Shown in pieces: positions 1 through 10,708 of a stretch of DNA of 64,000 nucleotides. A program made the position numbers and the translations under genes. The notes beneath the pieces are model-generated. The model made no database searches and was not told the DNA's origin. It worked only from the letters and a program-made list of their open reading frames with translations. Numbering within the stretch: position 1 is the first letter of the stretch; each line of letters begins with the position of its first letter. Source of the DNA: Nitzschia sp. pyKryTriq1 (Eukaryota; Bacillariophyta; Bacillariophyceae; Bacillariales; Bacillariaceae); NCBI GenBank assembly GCA_956465555.1, contig OY101119.1:2032629-2096628 (forward strand), read 5' to 3'.

Positions 1-128
1 ATCAAACCAAAGCTAGAGAAGTATATAGATGAATACACGCGCAATACTAAATTGTCTGAAAGACAATACCTAATGCAATAAGTCAAGTGTTGTTGGTTGA
101 AAATGAAATAATCATGATTCCTTGGTGT

Positions 129-569
129 CTACGACGCTTTCTTGGCTGCTAGAAGATCTTCCATACCAGCGATCAAATGTCGAATTCGATATTCTTGCTT
201 GGCAATAGTAGCCTTCAGTTTTTCATTTTCTTTTTTTAATTCGTCCATTTCGGCCGAACTGGCTCCCAATCCAGCTTCCTTGGCCATTTGTTCCCGAATG
301 TCCCTGAGGGTCACCAACATTTCCTCTTCGCGCTTTCGAATAGCAGCTTGGGTGGCATCAAAGGTTGCGCCCTGTTCGAGAGCGACAATGCGTTGTTCCA
401 ACAAATCATCAGCCTATAAGTAAATCACGAGTCAGTCAAGCAGAAAGAAAAACATTAGATTGGGAGACAAGATCTGGTCTCGCCCACACCACTGATGACT
501 ACGTTTTTGCTTCATTATTCATCCAAAGCGTTTTCGACTTGCAGCTGCTACATGAGAACTTACAGCCAT
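129..569 (-). CDS. Small coiled-coil protein, two exons
   Basis: Function not recognised. Exon 1 codes only for Met-Ala (569-564); a 150-bp intron follows (563-414, GTAAGT...TTATAG) and exon 2 runs 413-129. The join gives a start MAADDLLEQRIVALEQ and a 96-residue product. It is almost entirely charged alpha helix with heptad-like spacing (EQRIVALEQ near the start; ELKKENEKLKATIAKQ near residue 65), ending in AAKKAS, so a soluble dimeric coiled coil is likely. There is no signal peptide or membrane segment. The splice model is my inference; it is supported by good donor and acceptor sequences and by supplying an ATG that exon 2 otherwise lacks near its beginning. Coiled coils of this size occur as small subunits of many complexes, so no role is assigned. 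Confidence 0.75.
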
Positions 570-1038
570 TGTACGGGTATATACTATAGCAATGAAAAGG
601 GTGTCCGAGGATAAAGAAGCGGTAGGACCTCAAGCACTTGGGGTCAACTTGTGCAGACAATGGCAATATGAAGAATGTAGAGAGGATGAGACACGAGACA
701 CGAGACCCACACGCAGGATGTTGAGATGAGAGATGAGCCGAGCGGTCACAGAGGCTGGCGTCATTGTCGCCTTCTTGATGATGATTCTGTGCTTGTGTGC
801 GATGCATTTTGATACTGTCGACTGCTTCGACTACCCAATAAGTGTTAGTCGTATTTGTCGACCGGACGCGTTGCTTCCCCCTTCTAGAGTGTGTTGTGAT
901 GTGTGACGTCCTTCTGCAACGAGAAACGAGAATTGTGGACGTGCCTTGATGTTGGATGATGATGATGATGGGATTCTTCGTAATTCGAATCCAACCCCAT
1001 AATCAGATTGGCCCTTCAAAGGAATCCCTTCCTTTAGC
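570..1038. other. Intergenic, divergent promoter region
   Basis: Lies between two divergently read genes, so it should hold both promoters. I see a short GATGAT tract near 955-970 and no RNA gene or convincing protein. Open frames here have no family resemblance. Confidence 0.5.
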
Positions 1039-2163
1039 ATGAAATACACGCGAGCTCCAGGCCTGCTCTTGGTTGGAATTTACCAGGGACTTGTTCCTTC
1101 TGTCTCGTCATTCGTCGGCAGCATCTCGTCGTCGGGAGCAAGATTGGCCTTTTCGTCTCCACTCAAGGCGGAAGCACCAGAGGCAGCCCAGCGAGAATTT
1201 GACGAGGTGGCGTATGAAAAAGACCGTTTGGAGAAAGATGCCCAGGCAATGGATGCCATGAAAGAAGTTGCCGAGAATGAATTTGCCAAGCTTCGAACTC
1301 CTTGGAAGTGGGACATTCGAAAGCGGATCTGGGATATGATGGAAGAGAAAGATATTGCTCAGTTTCCTCGTCCCGTCCATCATCGCATTCCAAATTTCGT
1401 CGGCGCCGAGTTGGCTGCCGCTCGATTGGCGGACATGGCTGAATTCCAGCAAGCTAGTTGTATCAAGGTCAATCCGGATACTCCCCAACGTGCAGTACGG
1501 CATGCTGTTTTGGCTCAGGGCAAAACTTTGTTGACACCACAGCCGCGGCTTCGAACGGGGTTCTTCTCGACCATCCAAATGAATTCGTTACCCTCGTTGG
1601 TGGAGATTGATGAATGCACCAATTCCAAAGGTGTCGCCAAATGGGGGACGCCCGTCACGCTGAGCGATAGATACACGGTCGACCTGGTGGTTGTAGGAAG
1701 CACTGCTGTATGTCCAGAAACTGGGGCAAGAGTTGGAAAAGGAGAGGGTTTTGCCGAATTAGAGTGGGGTATTCTCTCGGCCCAAGGAAACTTGGACCCT
1801 GCTACCACATTGGTTGTTACTACGGTGCACGATGAGCAAATTGTAAATGACATTCCGGCCGGTTCCTTGACCAAACACGATGTGCCCGTAGATGTGATTG
1901 TTACTCCTACGAAAATTATTCGTGTCCCAAATCGAGCCCCCAAGCCGTCAGGGGTTTTCTGGGACTTGCTATCACCACAAAAGTTGGCTCAAATCCGCGT
2001 CTTGCGGCAGTTGAAGCAGGAGATTGAAGATCATCAGGGCGAGCCGCTTCCATCGGGGCCTGACGAAGTATTGCCGCCAGTTGCCAAAAAGTCAGGAAAG
2101 CCCAACAACAAAAAAGGAGGTGGGCAACGAAAGAGGACAACACCCCGAAGTGACTTAAAGTAG
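1039..2163 (+). CDS. MTHFSD-like 5-formyl-THF cyclo-ligase family protein
   Basis: A 374-residue single-exon gene. From about residue 90 it follows the methenyltetrahydrofolate synthase domain-containing (MTHFSD) branch of the 5-formyl-THF cyclo-ligase fold: HHRIPNFVGAELAAARLA, then KVNPDTPQRAVRHAVLAQGK, GKTLLTPQPRLRTGF, DLVVVGSTAV, the glycine loop RVGKGEGFAELEWGIL, and VTTVHDEQIV followed by HDVPVDVIVTPTKII. The family enzyme makes 5,10-methenyl-THF from 5-formyl-THF with ATP, but for the MTHFSD branch that activity is not well established. The N-terminus (MKYTRAPGLLLVGIYQGLV then SVSSFVG) looks like a signal peptide with an F-type plastid cleavage site, so plastid import is inferred. The C-terminal 35 residues are a Lys/Arg/Pro tail without fold; the RNA-recognition motif of animal MTHFSD is absent. 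Confidence 0.88.
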   Translation: MKYTRAPGLLLVGIYQGLVPSVSSFVGSISSSGARLAFSSPLKAEAPEAAQREFDEVAYEKDRLEKDAQAMDAMKEVAENEFAKLRTPWKWDIRKRIWDMMEEKDIAQFPRPVHHRIPNFVGAELAAARLADMAEFQQASCIKVNPDTPQRAVRHAVLAQGKTLLTPQPRLRTGFFSTIQMNSLPSLVEIDECTNSKGVAKWGTPVTLSDRYTVDLVVVGSTAVCPETGARVGKGEGFAELEWGILSAQGNLDPATTLVVTTVHDEQIVNDIPAGSLTKHDVPVDVIVTPTKIIRVPNRAPKPSGVFWDLLSPQKLAQIRVLRQLKQEIEDHQGEPLPSGPDEVLPPVAKKSGKPNNKKGGGQRKRTTPRSDLK

Positions 2164-2671
2164 AAATGACGGTGCAAGATTCCGAGCTCGAATGAAGACC
2201 TCCCTGTTCGGTAGACTACTGCTTCTTTTAGAGTAGCTTGCTTTGCTAGCCCTCTAAGCTCTCTCTCTCTCTCTCTAACTCTCTCTAGAGTAGAGAGTAG
2301 AGCTTATTACTCCGCAGAGAGCTGCACGGACGAGTAATTTCATAGCAGTAAGATATTACGTTTTTCCTCCGTCTGCTCGCCAGCCGCTCAGTCCTGTCTG
2401 AAGTCGTACTAGTCGTCATCTTCATTTTGGCGCGCCCCTCTCTCGCCCTTATTTTCCGATGTGTCCGTTTTCGTGACCGGGGTCCGGGGTCACGGCATCT
2501 CTCAACGGCCGAGCTAGAGCTGAAACCTTCCGTTCTTATCACACCCTTCTCGCCTTACAACACTTTTCGTTCTCTTACTTGCCTTTCAAGTCCTTGTGAA
2601 AACCCAGAAATAAAAGTCCGTGCTCTATACAGTGAAGACAAAAGAAGCGAAGCCAAGAAAGTCCCGAGACA
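2164..2671. other. Intergenic with CT/AG tract
   Basis: Contains a CT microsatellite (about 2256-2290) running into TAGAG units, then GC-richer DNA with no protein of known type. It probably holds the promoter and leader of the downstream membrane-protein gene. Confidence 0.5.
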
Positions 2672-4011
2672 ATGGCCCTCGAATATGCATGGTGGGAATA
2701 CTTCCTGATTCCGTGGATTGCAGGATTTGTGGGGTATATTACAAATGTTATGGCTTTGCAGCTAACGTTTTATCCACTGGAATATTTTGGCATTGAGCTA
2801 TTCCGCTTAAAGGACGAACCATGGGGTATAATAGGATGGCAAGGTACGAACGTCGTCTCAACGAACAAGCAGGCATATTGTTGACTTGCTGCTATGCCCT
2901 GCAAACTCAAATATTTTGATTCTTTTTCGTCGCCCTCCAAAACAAAGGCATCATTCCCACAAAAGCAGAAAAAATGGCATCTTTGTGCTTTGACCTCATG
3001 ACAACTAAGCTGTTCAGTATCCACGAAATTTTTAGTCGATTAGACCCGAAGCGATTTGCAGACGTGATGGATGATGTGGTGCTGCTGATGATGGATGAGA
3101 TCATAAACGAAGTTGCAGAGGAGTACATGCCGGATACGTGGAATAAAATTCCAAAGAGAGTGAGAGATGATATTGTTGTTACCGCGGACAATGAAAGCAA
3201 TGCATTCTTGACGGCGTTCATGAAGGATATGCAAGCTCACATCGAGGACGTGTGTGATATCAAGGAGATGTCGGTGAATACTTGCGTCGAAAATAAGGCG
3301 TTGATGGTCAAAATATTCCAAGAATGCGGAGAGAAAGAATTCGTTTTTATTCGACGATCTGGTTTTTATTTTGGTTTTGTCTTCGGACTGTTTCAAATGG
3401 GCATTTGGTTTGTATACTCCGAGTCATGGGTGCTTCCAGTGGCTGGTTTCCTAGTTGGATGGGTGACGAATTGGCTTGCGCTCAAAGTCATTTTCCAACC
3501 GATCGAACCCATCCACATATGTGGCTTTGAGCTCCAAGGAATTTTCTTGAAGCGACAGAAGGAGGTGTCTGAAGTGTTTGCGAGAGTAGTGTGTGTGGAA
3601 ATTCTTCATGTCAAGGCGATGTGGACTGCCATTTTCCAGGGCCGACTGAGCAAAAACTTTTTTGCGATGCTGCGAGCGCACACATTGGTTTTCACTGGAA
3701 AGTTGGTTGAGGAAATCGAACCCTTGGCTATCGCTGCTATGGGAGCTGAGAAGTTTTTGCAAATGAAGGAAGACATCGCGCAGAAAGTGATCGAGAAGAT
3801 ACCGACCGTCATAGACGCGTCGTATGAATATACACAAGAGGCGTTAGGGATGGAAACAACGATTCGAGAGAAAATGGGTGAGCTACCACCCTCTGAATTC
3901 GAAGGAGTACTTCACCCTGCATTTGAAGAGGATGAAATTCAACTGATCGCCCTTGGAGGAGTTCTTGGAGCACTCGTCGGGGTTTTGCAAATTTTCACAC
4001 TCTTTGCGTAG
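2672..4011 (+). CDS. DUF445-family membrane protein, two exons
   Basis: Exon 1 is 2672-2843, a 104-bp intron 2844-2947 (GTACGA...AACAAAG) follows, and exon 2 is 2948-4011, giving 411 residues. The joined reading IGWQGIIPTKAEKMA matches the typical DUF445 pattern in which a membrane segment is followed by GIIPxKAxxMA. Topology: an N-terminal membrane segment (IPWIAGFVGYITNVMALQL), a long amphipathic helical region, a second hydrophobic pair near residues 190-235 repeating the same motif (GFLVGWVTNWLALKVIFQP), then GIFLKRQKEVSEVFA, and a C-terminal hydrophobic anchor. The internal duplication (GYITNVMAL versus GWVTNWLAL) is a hallmark of the family. The family is found in bacteria, plants and algae; its biochemical role is not established. 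Subcellular site unknown; there is no clear plastid address. Confidence 0.88.
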
Positions 4012-4067
4012 TAAAGTTGTTTAAAAAATTGCCATGAAGCCACTCTTGATTACAGTATTAGGGATAA

Positions 4068-5212
4068 TTAATAGAGTGATCGGACACCATCAGCATCATA
4101 CTGCTCGCCAGGAAACTTAATTACGTTGCCGTCGTCGTCAATGTACTCGCTCTTCCGTTGGAGGATAAATCTCTCAAAGAACTTGGTCAAGATACGATCA
4201 GTCGTCAAGAACTCGACACTACCGCCGTTTTTAGTCGTGGCCAAGATTTTGGGGACAAGATCAGCCGCAACTTCTTCAGGTTGAGCTGCCAAAACACCAA
4301 ATGGGAACTTTCGAAGTTCAGGAGTGGAATCATCCAAGAGAAGTTTTGTGAAAACCATACCAGGAGAAAGGCTGTGTACTTGGATAGTTCCCGGTGTTAC
4401 CTTCTTTTCGTATCCTTGGACACCTTCATCCAACTCTCTTACCAGACTATCTGTCAACTGGGGCAATCCACGCTTGGTAGCACCGTAGCAAGCATATCTG
4501 TCATGGAGAAAAATGGTTAGCCCAATCTGTCAGCTATGATACGTTTAAGGAGAGATGAGTGCAAGTCTTACCCTGGTGTGCCTCCTCCTTTGACTCCACT
4601 TCCCAAAGTGTTAAAGATGTGACCAGTGACACCAGCCTAACAAAAACAACTGGTCAGATTGATTCGTCTGAGTCTTCCATCTGACAGGCATCCACTAACG
4701 CTTACCTGTTCTCCCATAATCTCCATGGCCTTTTTGGTACAGAGCAGGGTTCCCATTAGATTGACCTTGATGACCATTTCAACTTGGCTGACAGGCACGT
4801 CGCGAAGATCACGACGTCCTCCATTGACTCCAGCATTGTTGATCCAGTAGTTGATAGTTCCAACGTTCTTCTTGGCGAATTCTCCAAGCTTGTCGATCGA
4901 TTTGGCATCCGACACGTCACATTTGGTGTGGAATACTTTTCCATTGGGATGCCTAGCGGACAAGGCACGAGCGGCAGTGGTACAATCCTTAACATCGCAG
5001 ATGACTACATCATACCCACGGTCCATGAATTCCCCAGCGTAAGCAAAGCCAACGCCTCCTGCCGACCCAGTGATGACAACTCCACCGTTTGACATGGACA
5101 AGGCGGTCGACGCTCGGAGGGCGCTTGTTCGGGAAGCCGGAACATTGGCCGGTGAGAATGCTTGTGCTGAGAAGAGCAGCGAGGCTAGGGATACAAACAG
5201 AATGGATCTCAT
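4068..5212 (-). CDS. NYC1/NOL-like short-chain dehydrogenase, plastid-addressed
   Basis: Three exons (5212-4706, 4636-4572, 4497-4068) with introns of 69 and 74 bp give 333 residues. It is a classical Rossmann short-chain dehydrogenase: TGSAGGVG nucleotide loop, NNAG, and catalytic YGATK. The surrounding sequence (INYWINNAGVNGG, NLMGTLLCTKKAMEIMGEQ, GHIFNTLGSG, SPGMVFTKLLL, and the proline-rich stretch before ADLVPKI) follows the chlorophyll b reductase NYC1/NOL group rather than generic SDRs. In plants those enzymes reduce chlorophyll b to 7-hydroxymethyl chlorophyll a with NADPH. Diatoms have no chlorophyll b, so the substrate here must differ or be unknown. The N-terminus is a signal peptide ending SAQAFSPANV, a textbook diatom plastid address. 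Both junctions restore a continuous SDR alignment, which supports the splice model. Confidence 0.88.
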
Positions 5213-6084
5213 GGTTAACGAATAACTTTGAATGACGATAATAGTCTATGAATGATGAGTTGTCGTCGCGACAATGAAGAAAGAGAGCGAAAAAGATCGG
5301 ACAACCTCCATCCGAGAGCCACAGACGAAAGTTCAAGTTAGAGGCGATGAGAGCCTTCTGTTCGACACGTGGATGAGACGTGGAGGCAAGTTTGTGACGT
5401 CTGCGAGGAATGAGGGCATCGCATACAAGTACTTATTGTACCTGGTACCGTACCAGGTACAGGCGAGGCGCGCGAGCCCATCCAATGTCGTGAATTGGAT
5501 TCGCGATGTACAGAAACAGTCCCAAATGGAAATCCAATCGGATGAGTCTGCGATTCAATCGGACGGTAGTCTTGGAAGCGACGTTCCAGCGGAAACTATT
5601 GTTTACTATACATGAAGAATGAACAATGCAATCCAACGATTGTGATTCCCTAAACGGAGCGAAAGGCTACCGTAACAGGAAAGAATGTGGGATAGAGATA
5701 TAGACAGTTGGGAGCGAATATTAGTATCTTCATCGCGGAAGATATGATTAATTGGATCCGGCAGTTCCAAGACTGATCGGCGAGAGCAAAGATCCAATAC
5801 CAACAAGTGGAGTTATCAAAGATAGAAGAACATTGTCATAATCTCGAGTTTGAGACGAAAGTTTACTTTACTTTACTTGAGAGAGGTTCGTGCATCGGAA
5901 GATCAGACGAACTACTAGCAATACTACACGACACGGGACTGAAGAAGTAGTCCCACGAGTCATCAGTCAGCTGACGAAGAACAGACTACGGAGATTTCAA
6001 CACGCTTGCGCAAGCGACTGATTGAAATACTCACATAATCAGAAGGCCGAGCGCGAGATTTGCAAAAAGAAAGAACCATGAGCG
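5213..6084. other. Intergenic, no gene seen
   Basis: No protein of known type. Contains a near-perfect 21-nt palindrome at 5439-5459 (TACCTGGTAC, one base, GTACCAGGTA). May include decayed flank of the retroelement scrap downstream, but I see no terminal repeats. Confidence 0.45.
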
Positions 6085-6235
6085 ATGGGACTTCTTCCCA
6101 GGTTCCTTTGGATTCCAAAGCCGAGATTTCTTTTTGAGCTGCAGCAATCCACCGGTCTTTGTCGGGCAACTTCATGGCATCAGTCCAGGAGTAGGTGTTG
6201 GGGTCCTTAATGGCGTGAGCCTTGAAGGCGAAGAA
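6085..6235 (-). mobile_element. Fossil Copia-type (Ty1/copia) retroelement fragment
   Basis: About 50 residues on the minus strand match the beginning of the Copia reverse transcriptase domain: WTDAMKLPDKDRWIAAAQKE followed by an E-x-x-x-L and GTWEEVP, the region where a tryptophan and two acidic helices precede the polymerase core. Similarity starts and stops abruptly; no integrase, protease, capsid region or long terminal repeats are visible nearby. This is a short broken relic of the kind that diatom CoDi elements leave. Age cannot be judged beyond 'not recent'. Confidence 0.7.
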
Positions 6236-6741
6236 TTACTTGGGGGTACGAAAAAGTAGTAATATGCTTTCCAATTCAAGTAAACTGAATATTATGATTT
6301 AGAAACTGACAATGAGAGAATGAAACAGAGCAGTATCCAAGACCGGAGGTCTTCCGGATGACTGTCTTGAGAAATACCAGTGAGGGTAGATGAGTTCCGA
6401 GTAAGCGGTAGACACGATATGCCGGGTCGTGGCTGGACAGACCAAGACTCGACTCATCTGATCATCTGACTGTAGGACGGACAGACAGAATGCTTGACCA
6501 TGATTGATGATTGTTGATGATTGATGATGCAAAAAGATTCAACAAAAAAAATGATCATCTGATGTCTGATCATCAGGACGACGACGACGAGGACTCGTTA
6601 CTAATACGGTACCAGTACGAACATACCTGTACGAGTGGTAGAGGGTACAAGAAGAGTTGTCATTAAGTATTGCTTCTGCAACCATGCCCTTGGAAGGTTC
6701 CATGAAAATATTGTAAGCTTTGTAGCCGAGACTTGTTCGCA
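6236..6741. other. Intergenic, no gene seen
   Basis: AT-richer DNA with repeated TGATGATTG words near 6500-6530 and a short GGTACCAGTACGA stretch near 6608. Presumably the promoter of the TMEM151-like gene; nothing else identified. Confidence 0.45.
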
Positions 6742-8272
6742 ATGTTGGAAGGTTCTGATGCCCAAGTACCCGCGGACGTTCGTGGAGCGTTCACTACTAG
6801 CGCCCACGCCGCGACCTACGAAGACGCGATGCTGGGCCGAGTCGAGGCATCCATCATGGGAGAATCTGCTCTGATCGATCGTGAGATGGGCCGGGTATTT
6901 TGGGAGGGTGGATCTTCTACAACATTGGTAGAGAGCATTCTCACTGCCAACCTAGACAGGTTTGGAGCCGAACATGCCCAGGCTGCCCTCTTGACGGCAT
7001 TCGTCACTGTGGTGTTTCTTGGGGTTCTGGCGGGATGGCTTCGGCAGATATTGATTGTGCCCAGCAGCAGCGAGACGTCATCTAGACTCGCGAAGTTCTC
7101 GCATGTTGTGCTGGCCAACACTCTTTTCCGAATGCCTCGCCTTGAGAACAAATGGTTGGTAGCTGTGACCATTGCTCTGTATGTACTCGAGTCTTACAAC
7201 TGCAGCACGCGACGATTCCTGGCAAACTCCATTGATAGTCCAACAGAAGTCGAAGCCTACATTGAGCATCTTCGCTCGCAGGAGCCAGTCGTCACTTGGG
7301 TGGTTCGTTGCTTCCACCACCGCAAACGAAGAATATTTACCCTCACGGAGGTGATCCAATCTCTCTTTCGGAAGGGCAAGTCACAAACGTTTACCAACGA
7401 TATACCCGCCGTCCCCTCTTCGAAGAAGTGCGCGCCTTCGTTCCCGTTCACAAAGAAAGTTGTTACTCATGAAGCCACAACTAACTATCGATACCAAAGG
7501 TACGAGCCTGCTGCCTGTCGTTTGTTTTTATGGATAATCATTGAAAAAGTTCGCTGCTCACAGACCGATAATGTCGGATGAGCGCAGCTGCATCGATAAC
7601 ACTGTTGCAGGTGTCTGGAGAAGGGCCGACGCAGCATCTCCAAATTTGGCCCCTTTTACCAGAATAATCATCAACAAACTGCTAGTTCTCAGCGATCGCC
7701 AGACGCGCGAGGATTACTTTCGACAGCAGTCTAACTTTGTGACGGAACATGGACGTGGAGACGAATTCACTGAATTTTCCACCGATATTTCGGTCCCCGG
7801 TTACAGACCTCGAATGCTTGCGGTTCGATCCATTCAAGGAATTTCATCCGCCAAGTTGTTTCGGCTTCACTTATTTTGGTTTTTTACATTCTGTGGTTTG
7901 ACCGTTCCATATCGAATATGGTTCAAGAGACACTGTGATTCGTTGAGGGTTACAGTGGTGAAGGAAACTTCGGCGATTCCTCCTAGTTCTTCGTATTGGG
8001 ACCGAGCGAGTCGATGGATGCCATCACGAGCGACAATCAGTCCTCCTCATATTCGGAATGACTCTAGTTTTCGCAGCTACATGAGGGGTAGATCCTTGTA
8101 CACTAGCGGAATATCTCATCCAAAAGCAATCTTTGATTCGGTAATTCATGACAACCCTCCGACCCCAGATGATTCTTCCTCGAACTTGTCACAACAAGAG
8201 ACAATGGCCGACCATTCGGAAGGAGAATCATCGACATCGTTACCGCCGCCATCCTCTCACTCGACACTTTGA
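6742..8272 (+). CDS. TMEM151-like multi-pass membrane protein, two exons
   Basis: Exon 1 6742-7499, an 88-bp intron 7500-7587 (GTACGA...GCGCAG), and exon 2 7588-8272 give about 480 residues; the first in-frame ATG is 6742. Recognisable TMEM151 features: a membrane segment near residue 90 (LTAFVTVVFLGVLAGWL), the YVLESYNCSTRR turn, the paired helix PTEVEAYIEHLRSQEPVVTW followed by VVRCFHH, then VVTHEATTNYRYQRY (compare RVxTHxAxxxFxY in animals) and, in exon 2, FTRIIINKLLVLSDRQTREDY leading to a second hydrophobic stretch LFRLHLFWFFTFCGLTVPYRI. The splice choice is the one that keeps both halves in frame with the family. Function of TMEM151 proteins is unknown. The C-terminal 110 residues are Ser/Pro-rich and unstructured. 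Confidence 0.8.
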
Positions 8273-8514
8273 GAAATACCGGAAACTATGGTACTACCTG
8301 GTACTCAAAGTCGTATTTAACGTTGACTCTACAAATACTATTTTCAAAGCATTGTGAGAAAGAAATCGACTCCTTGGCGACGATAGCTGGTCGCAGAAGA
8401 TTTCTCTTTCATCTTCTTCACAAATCATGCGTTCCCAAAGATTTGCGGAAAAGGTTCAGCTTCGTCACTTGAAAGAGAAAAGAACTTGTTTCTGCTAGCG
8501 GCTCGGCAAAAGCT
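8273..8514. other. Short convergent intergenic
   Basis: 242 bp between converging genes; should contain both polyadenylation regions. No further feature seen. Confidence 0.4.
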
Positions 8515-9651
8515 CTAATCCTGCTTTGCTGCGACCTTCCCCGATGAATCCTTGACTGCTTCCTGTTTGTTTCCACCCTTATTGGCCACGATGCTCAGGT
8601 AGAGACCACTGAAGACCATACACGTGGAGGTCCACTGCCACGATGAAAAATGGTGACCAAAGTGAATGACCGAAAACAAGATTGTGAAGAACTTTCGTGT
8701 TGTAGTGATGGTCGTGCACACAAGAGAAGAGTACCATGTTATGGTCAAAAAGATGAAGATTTGACCGACCCCCACCACGGCACTCAATATTCCGATAGCC
8801 CTCAAAAGTAGAGGATCGTCGCGGAGGATTTGAATTCCAGTGTTCATTTGATCATCAGCAATTGCCATTGGAACCATAAGAAACAACGCGTAGAAGTTAA
8901 CGAAGAGCATGGTTTCCACAGCCGTCGGTGGGCGCTCATTGTTTCCCTTGGTGTCTTTTCGCTTCAAAAATCCCTGGCTTACTCCAAGAAGACCGTCCAT
9001 CATCAAGCTGATCATCAGCAACATCATCCCCTTCCAGTATTCATCTACAGTCTCGTCCTCCTCCTCGCTGCCTCCTCCATGATGATGTGAAATTGTTGGA
9101 GGCTCCTTGATTCTTGAAAGATTGAAAATAGCGATCCCAAAGCTAATAAGCAAAGCCGAAATCCACTGTACGACCGTGTACTTTCTTTGCTCTATAGCCC
9201 ATCCCATTATCATTGTCGGAATCAATTTGCAAGATTTGGCCAGAACAGCTGTCGGGTACGACACAAATCGGAGGGCTTCATTGGAGCACGTCATGGCAAT
9301 CACGTAGGTCAAGGAGGTCAAGAATAGAAGCGGGTGGTTCAATTTGTCGCCACCCTCGCTGCCATTACCCTTATTGGGCGTCTTGTTGTTATTGTTGGCA
9401 GGTGACGATGATGGGGATCCTTCCACACGTTTCCACAGTAGAGCAACCAAAATATTGACAACTGTCTGCAGCACCAAAATAAAAGTCGCCCCTAGATCTG
9501 ACTGTGACAAAATCTTTTCCTGTAAAAAGCCGTAGAACCAATAGCTAAAGCATATCCCAGATGCACAAAGAATCAACTGAAAGAGCTCCCCGTGCTCCCC
9601 AAGAAACTTGACCACATCTTGGAACAAACTCTTTTGAGCGGATCTCATCAT
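8515..9651 (-). CDS. UAA/SLC35B1-like nucleotide-sugar transporter
   Basis: Single exon; the first ATG of the frame is 9651 and gives 378 residues. Around ten hydrophobic helices are visible, with family words ICFSYWFYGFLQEKI at the start, SNEALRFVSYPTAVLAKSCK in helix 4 (the conserved NEAL...YPTQVLxKSCK of UAA transporters), IPTMIMGWAIEQRKYTVVQW, and near the end TTITTTRKFFTILFSVIHFG (TxTTxRKFxTIxxS). The closest group is SLC35B1, which moves UDP-sugars or ATP/ADP across the ER membrane; substrate cannot be read from sequence. The loops after helix 3 (Asn/Ser/Lys-rich) and after helix 6 (His/Gly/Glu-rich) are longer than in animals. The C-terminus KVAAKQD is not a canonical dilysine signal. 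Confidence 0.92.
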   Translation of the reverse strand: MMRSAQKSLFQDVVKFLGEHGELFQLILCASGICFSYWFYGFLQEKILSQSDLGATFILVLQTVVNILVALLWKRVEGSPSSSPANNNNKTPNKGNGSEGGDKLNHPLLFLTSLTYVIAMTCSNEALRFVSYPTAVLAKSCKLIPTMIMGWAIEQRKYTVVQWISALLISFGIAIFNLSRIKEPPTISHHHGGGSEEEDETVDEYWKGMMLLMISLMMDGLLGVSQGFLKRKDTKGNNERPPTAVETMLFVNFYALFLMVPMAIADDQMNTGIQILRDDPLLLRAIGILSAVVGVGQIFIFLTITWYSSLVCTTITTTRKFFTILFSVIHFGHHFSSWQWTSTCMVFSGLYLSIVANKGGNKQEAVKDSSGKVAAKQD

Positions 9652-10708
9652 AAACTTGGATGAGCAGATACAGTCGTAAAGTTCTTCGAGATGCACTCCT
9701 TGTTGGTTCACAAACTTGTTGGAGCCGCCACTCGTTACAAGTTATGGTCGTGAGTCGTCGTCGTTGCACTTATAACTTGCTTTTCCCGTCAAGTTAGGTG
9801 AATAGAGTGAATAGTTCAGAGATACCGCGGTACCTGGTACTGGACGGCCGTATCGCGTATGCTTCCCGTACAGGCTATTTTCATGGGTCTTGTGTCTTTC
9901 ATGCCGGCCGAAAACAGATTTTAGCCGGCTGCCTCGCTTATTCGACTGGTCTGACTGAATTTGGGGATCGGGAATAATCGCATCATCGGGGGAACAACCA
10001 TCATCAGATCGGGAATGATCGGGACGACGACGACGACTCCTACCTATACCTGGTACTTGTACTGTACTCTCTCTCTAGTAGAGTAGAGACTCTACTACTA
10101 GTAGTAGAGAGACGACGACTCTACCGGTACCGGTAGCGAAGACCTCGTACGAGTACTGTACGAGTACGAGTCGTCGTCAGTCGTCAGTCGAGAGGACATT
10201 TTAGCAGATACTACCGGTACAGTAGGAATAGCAGCTAGCTAGTACTCCTATGCACAAGTGCCACAAGTGCCACAAGTACGAGTACTTGAGCTTTAATAGT
10301 GGAGGTGGAAGTAGAGTGAGAAGGAAAGAGAGGGAGAGCAATAAATACAGCACGTTCAATACGTACTAGCTCTCTAGAGAAAGCCGCCCAGATTACCGGT
10401 ACATCATTTTATTCACCATCACCGTATAGATTGTACATCAATACGTGTAGGAGTAATGCCCGTGTGTGGCACCAGTACAAGTAGTGATTTCCTCACACTT
10501 GCCATTAGTAGAATTGATCGCCCGCTTGGTCGTACTATGTAAACAACGGAGCCATCTGCTGGCGACTTCTAGCGTCCAGTCCAGCATGAAGTATCGAAGG
10601 ATGAAGTATAGGTGCTCTGAACCCACGACTGGCAAGAAAAGATAGTAATAGCATGTACCCGTATCCGTAGCGGCTCCTCTTCACATGTCGTCTTTCGTCC
10701 AATCCATA
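9652..10708. repeat. Intergenic palindrome and microsatellite island
   Basis: About 1 kb without a gene. From about 10035 to 10260 it is dense in short palindromes: CTACTACTAGTAGTAG, ACCGGTACCGGT, and CGTACGAGTACTGTACGAG, interleaved with CTCTCT/GAGAG tracts and CGTCGTCGTC. A triplicated CACAAGTGC word lies near 10253-10275. Open frames here look random. Confidence 0.6.

Noticed and set aside
499-807. 102-residue minus-strand open frame
   Set aside because: Begins without a supported start, overlaps the first exon and intron of the coiled-coil gene, and looks non-coding.
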